A stretch of 64,000 nt of DNA from Methylocystis heyeri. Its GTDB lineage: Bacteria; Pseudomonadota; Alphaproteobacteria; Rhizobiales; Beijerinckiaceae. A program made the position numbers and the translations under genes. Below the pieces are notes generated by a model that ran no database searches, was not told the origin of the DNA, and saw nothing but the letters and a program-made list of their open reading frames with translations. Shown here piece after piece: positions 62,910-64,000 of this stretch. The stretch spans positions 3,038,001 to 3,102,000 of the forward strand of contig NZ_CP046052.1 in the NCBI RefSeq assembly GCF_004802635.2, given 5' to 3'. Position 1 is the first letter of the stretch. Each line of letters begins with the position of its first letter.

Positions 62910-64000
62910 TGGACGATCTCACGGCGGACCAGGACGCCATCGGTATGCACGGGCCGCGGCCGATCCTCGGGCCGGACGGACGCCCTGTCCGCCGCGAGCT
63001 TTCGCCCTCCGATCGCCGCAAGGCTTCGGAAGAGATCGCGGCCCCCGAGCTCGTCGGCGTGCGCACGCTGTGGGATCAGTCCGTCGCCTCGGGCCTCAAG
63101 CCGGAACGCCTGGCTGCGCTGTTGCGCGGCGCGATCCGGGGCGATCATCGCCCCTACCTCGAACTCGCCGAAGAGATGGAGGAGCGCGACAACCATTACG
63201 CTTCGGTGCTCCGCACCCGCAAGCTGGCGCTCGCCGAGATCCGGCCGTCCGTAATCGATGGGCCGAAGGATGACCCGAAGATCGTCGCCGCCGTGCAGCA
63301 GCTGCTCGACGATCCCCTGCTGCCTGACATGATCGAGGATCTGATGGACGGGCTCGGCAAGGGCTATTCCGTCGTCGAAATCCTGTGGGGCCAGGGGCCG
63401 CAGCCCTGGCTCAAGCCCTATTATGTCTGGCGCGACCCCAAATATTTCACTTTCGACTTCATCTCGCGCAGCGAAGTGCGGCTGCAGGCGCTGGGCACGA
63501 TCGATGGACTTGAGCTGCCGCCGTCGCGCTTCATCGTCCATGCGCCGAAGATCAAGAGCGGCATTCCGATCCGCGGCGGCTTCGCCCGCGCCTGCGCCTG
63601 GGCCTTTTTGTTCAAGAACTATGCCCTCAAGGATTGGGCGAGCTTTTTGGACATCTACGGCATGCCGATCCGCCTCGGCAAATACAACCCGGCCGCCACG
63701 CCGGAGGATCGCCGCAAGCTGCTGCAGGCGGTCACGCAGATCGCGGCCGACGCCGCTGCGATCATCCCCGAGAGCATGATCATCGAGCTGCTGGAGACCA
63801 AGAGCGCGGGCTTCGGCGCTTCGACGCCTTTCGAGAGCCTGTGCCGATTCCTCGATCAGCAAATGTCCAAGGCGATCCTCGGCCAGACCATGACGTCCGA
63901 GAACGGCGGATCGCTCGCCCAGGCGCAGGTCCATAACCAGATCAGGATCGACCTGAAGCAGGCCGACGCCCGCCAGCTCGCCGCGACGCTCAACCGCGAT
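62909..64000 (+). CDS. Portal protein, Mu gp29-like (DUF935), cut by window edge
   Basis: The first 364 residues are visible. Typical blocks include EMEERDNHYASVLRTRKLAL, GKGYSVVEILW, LKDWASFLDIYGMPIRLGKY and QMSKAILGQTMTSENGGSLAQAQVH. The protein forms the DNA entry ring of the capsid. The gene runs past the right edge. Confidence 0.93.
   Translation, partial: MDDLTADQDAIGMHGPRPILGPDGRPVRRELSPSDRRKASEEIAAPELVGVRTLWDQSVASGLKPERLAALLRGAIRGDHRPYLELAEEMEERDNHYASVLRTRKLALAEIRPSVIDGPKDDPKIVAAVQQLLDDPLLPDMIEDLMDGLGKGYSVVEILWGQGPQPWLKPYYVWRDPKYFTFDFISRSEVRLQALGTIDGLELPPSRFIVHAPKIKSGIPIRGGFARACAWAFLFKNYALKDWASFLDIYGMPIRLGKYNPAATPEDRRKLLQAVTQIAADAAAIIPESMIIELLETKSAGFGASTPFESLCRFLDQQMSKAILGQTMTSENGGSLAQAQVHNQIRIDLKQADARQLAATLNRD

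Larger units (their letters stand above)
46591..64000. mobile_element. Mu-like transposable prophage, left part
   Basis: From the repressor rightward the order is that of Mu: repressor (reverse), Ner, ParB, A, B, early genes, GemA, Mor, lysis genes, gp25, gp26, gp27, gp28 terminase and gp29 portal. Genes are tightly packed, often with ATGA overlaps. The exact left end was not identified; it lies to the left of the repressor and may or may not include the immunity-type gene. The right end is outside the window. Confidence 0.93.

Overview
The window comes from a GC-rich alphaproteobacterium. It carries the palindromic dispersed repeats typical of Hyphomicrobiales (Rhizobiales), such as the element at 35975-36078. 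A methylotroph of the Methylocystaceae type is possible but cannot be shown from this sequence. There are two large units: a siderophore-type nonribosomal peptide locus (about 1-44.7 kb) and a Mu-like transposable prophage (about 46.6 kb to the right edge), with a small repeat-rich junction between them.

Siderophore locus, minus-strand operon (23.8 kb down to the left edge): diaminobutyrate-type aminotransferase, MbtH, a JmjC/cupin_8 Fe(II) oxygenase, NRPS-1 (fatty acyl-AMP ligase-ACP-C-A-T-C-A-T), NRPS-2 (C-A-T), a CmlA-type diiron hydroxylase with a metallo-beta-lactamase fold, and NRPS-3 (C-A-T-C-A-T-C..., cut by the window edge). Adenylation pocket residues read by eye suggest Asp, a cationic residue (probably Dab), a possible aromatic residue, Ser, and again the cationic residue. 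With the acyl-AMP ligase this predicts an acylated peptide resembling lipopeptide siderophores, in which beta-hydroxy-Asp would help bind iron. Divergent from it on the plus strand lie a PepSY membrane protein and a MacA-MacB-OM factor export system of the PvdRT-OpmQ kind. Further genes around 33-44.7 kb fit the same system: a FecI-like ECF sigma factor, a type II thioesterase, a TonB-dependent siderophore receptor, a beta-barrel porin, an Sfp-type phosphopantetheinyl transferase and two small secreted His/Cys proteins resembling DUF2946. An MBOAT acyltransferase, an FkbH-like HAD protein, a multi-membrane protein and an IS5/IS427 element are interspersed.

Junction (44.8-46.6 kb): a small secreted protein; a roughly 660-bp inverted duplication enclosing a perfect loop-free 72-bp palindrome; a Cys-rich secreted protein built from two tandem repeats; and a superinfection-immunity-type membrane protein translationally coupled to it.

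Phage (46.6-64 kb): the gene order follows Mu closely. It runs from an S24-type repressor (minus strand) and a Ner-like protein through ParB, transposase A and transposition protein B, small early genes (including a DnaA domain IV protein, DUF3164 and GemA), a Mor-type activator, a lysis module (RlpA-like, M15 peptidase, holin, Rz/Rz1), gp25-27 homologues, an MT-A70-like protein with an altered catalytic motif, the large terminase and the portal (cut by the right edge). The capsid and tail genes and the right end lie outside the window. No CRISPR array, rRNA or tRNA was recognised.
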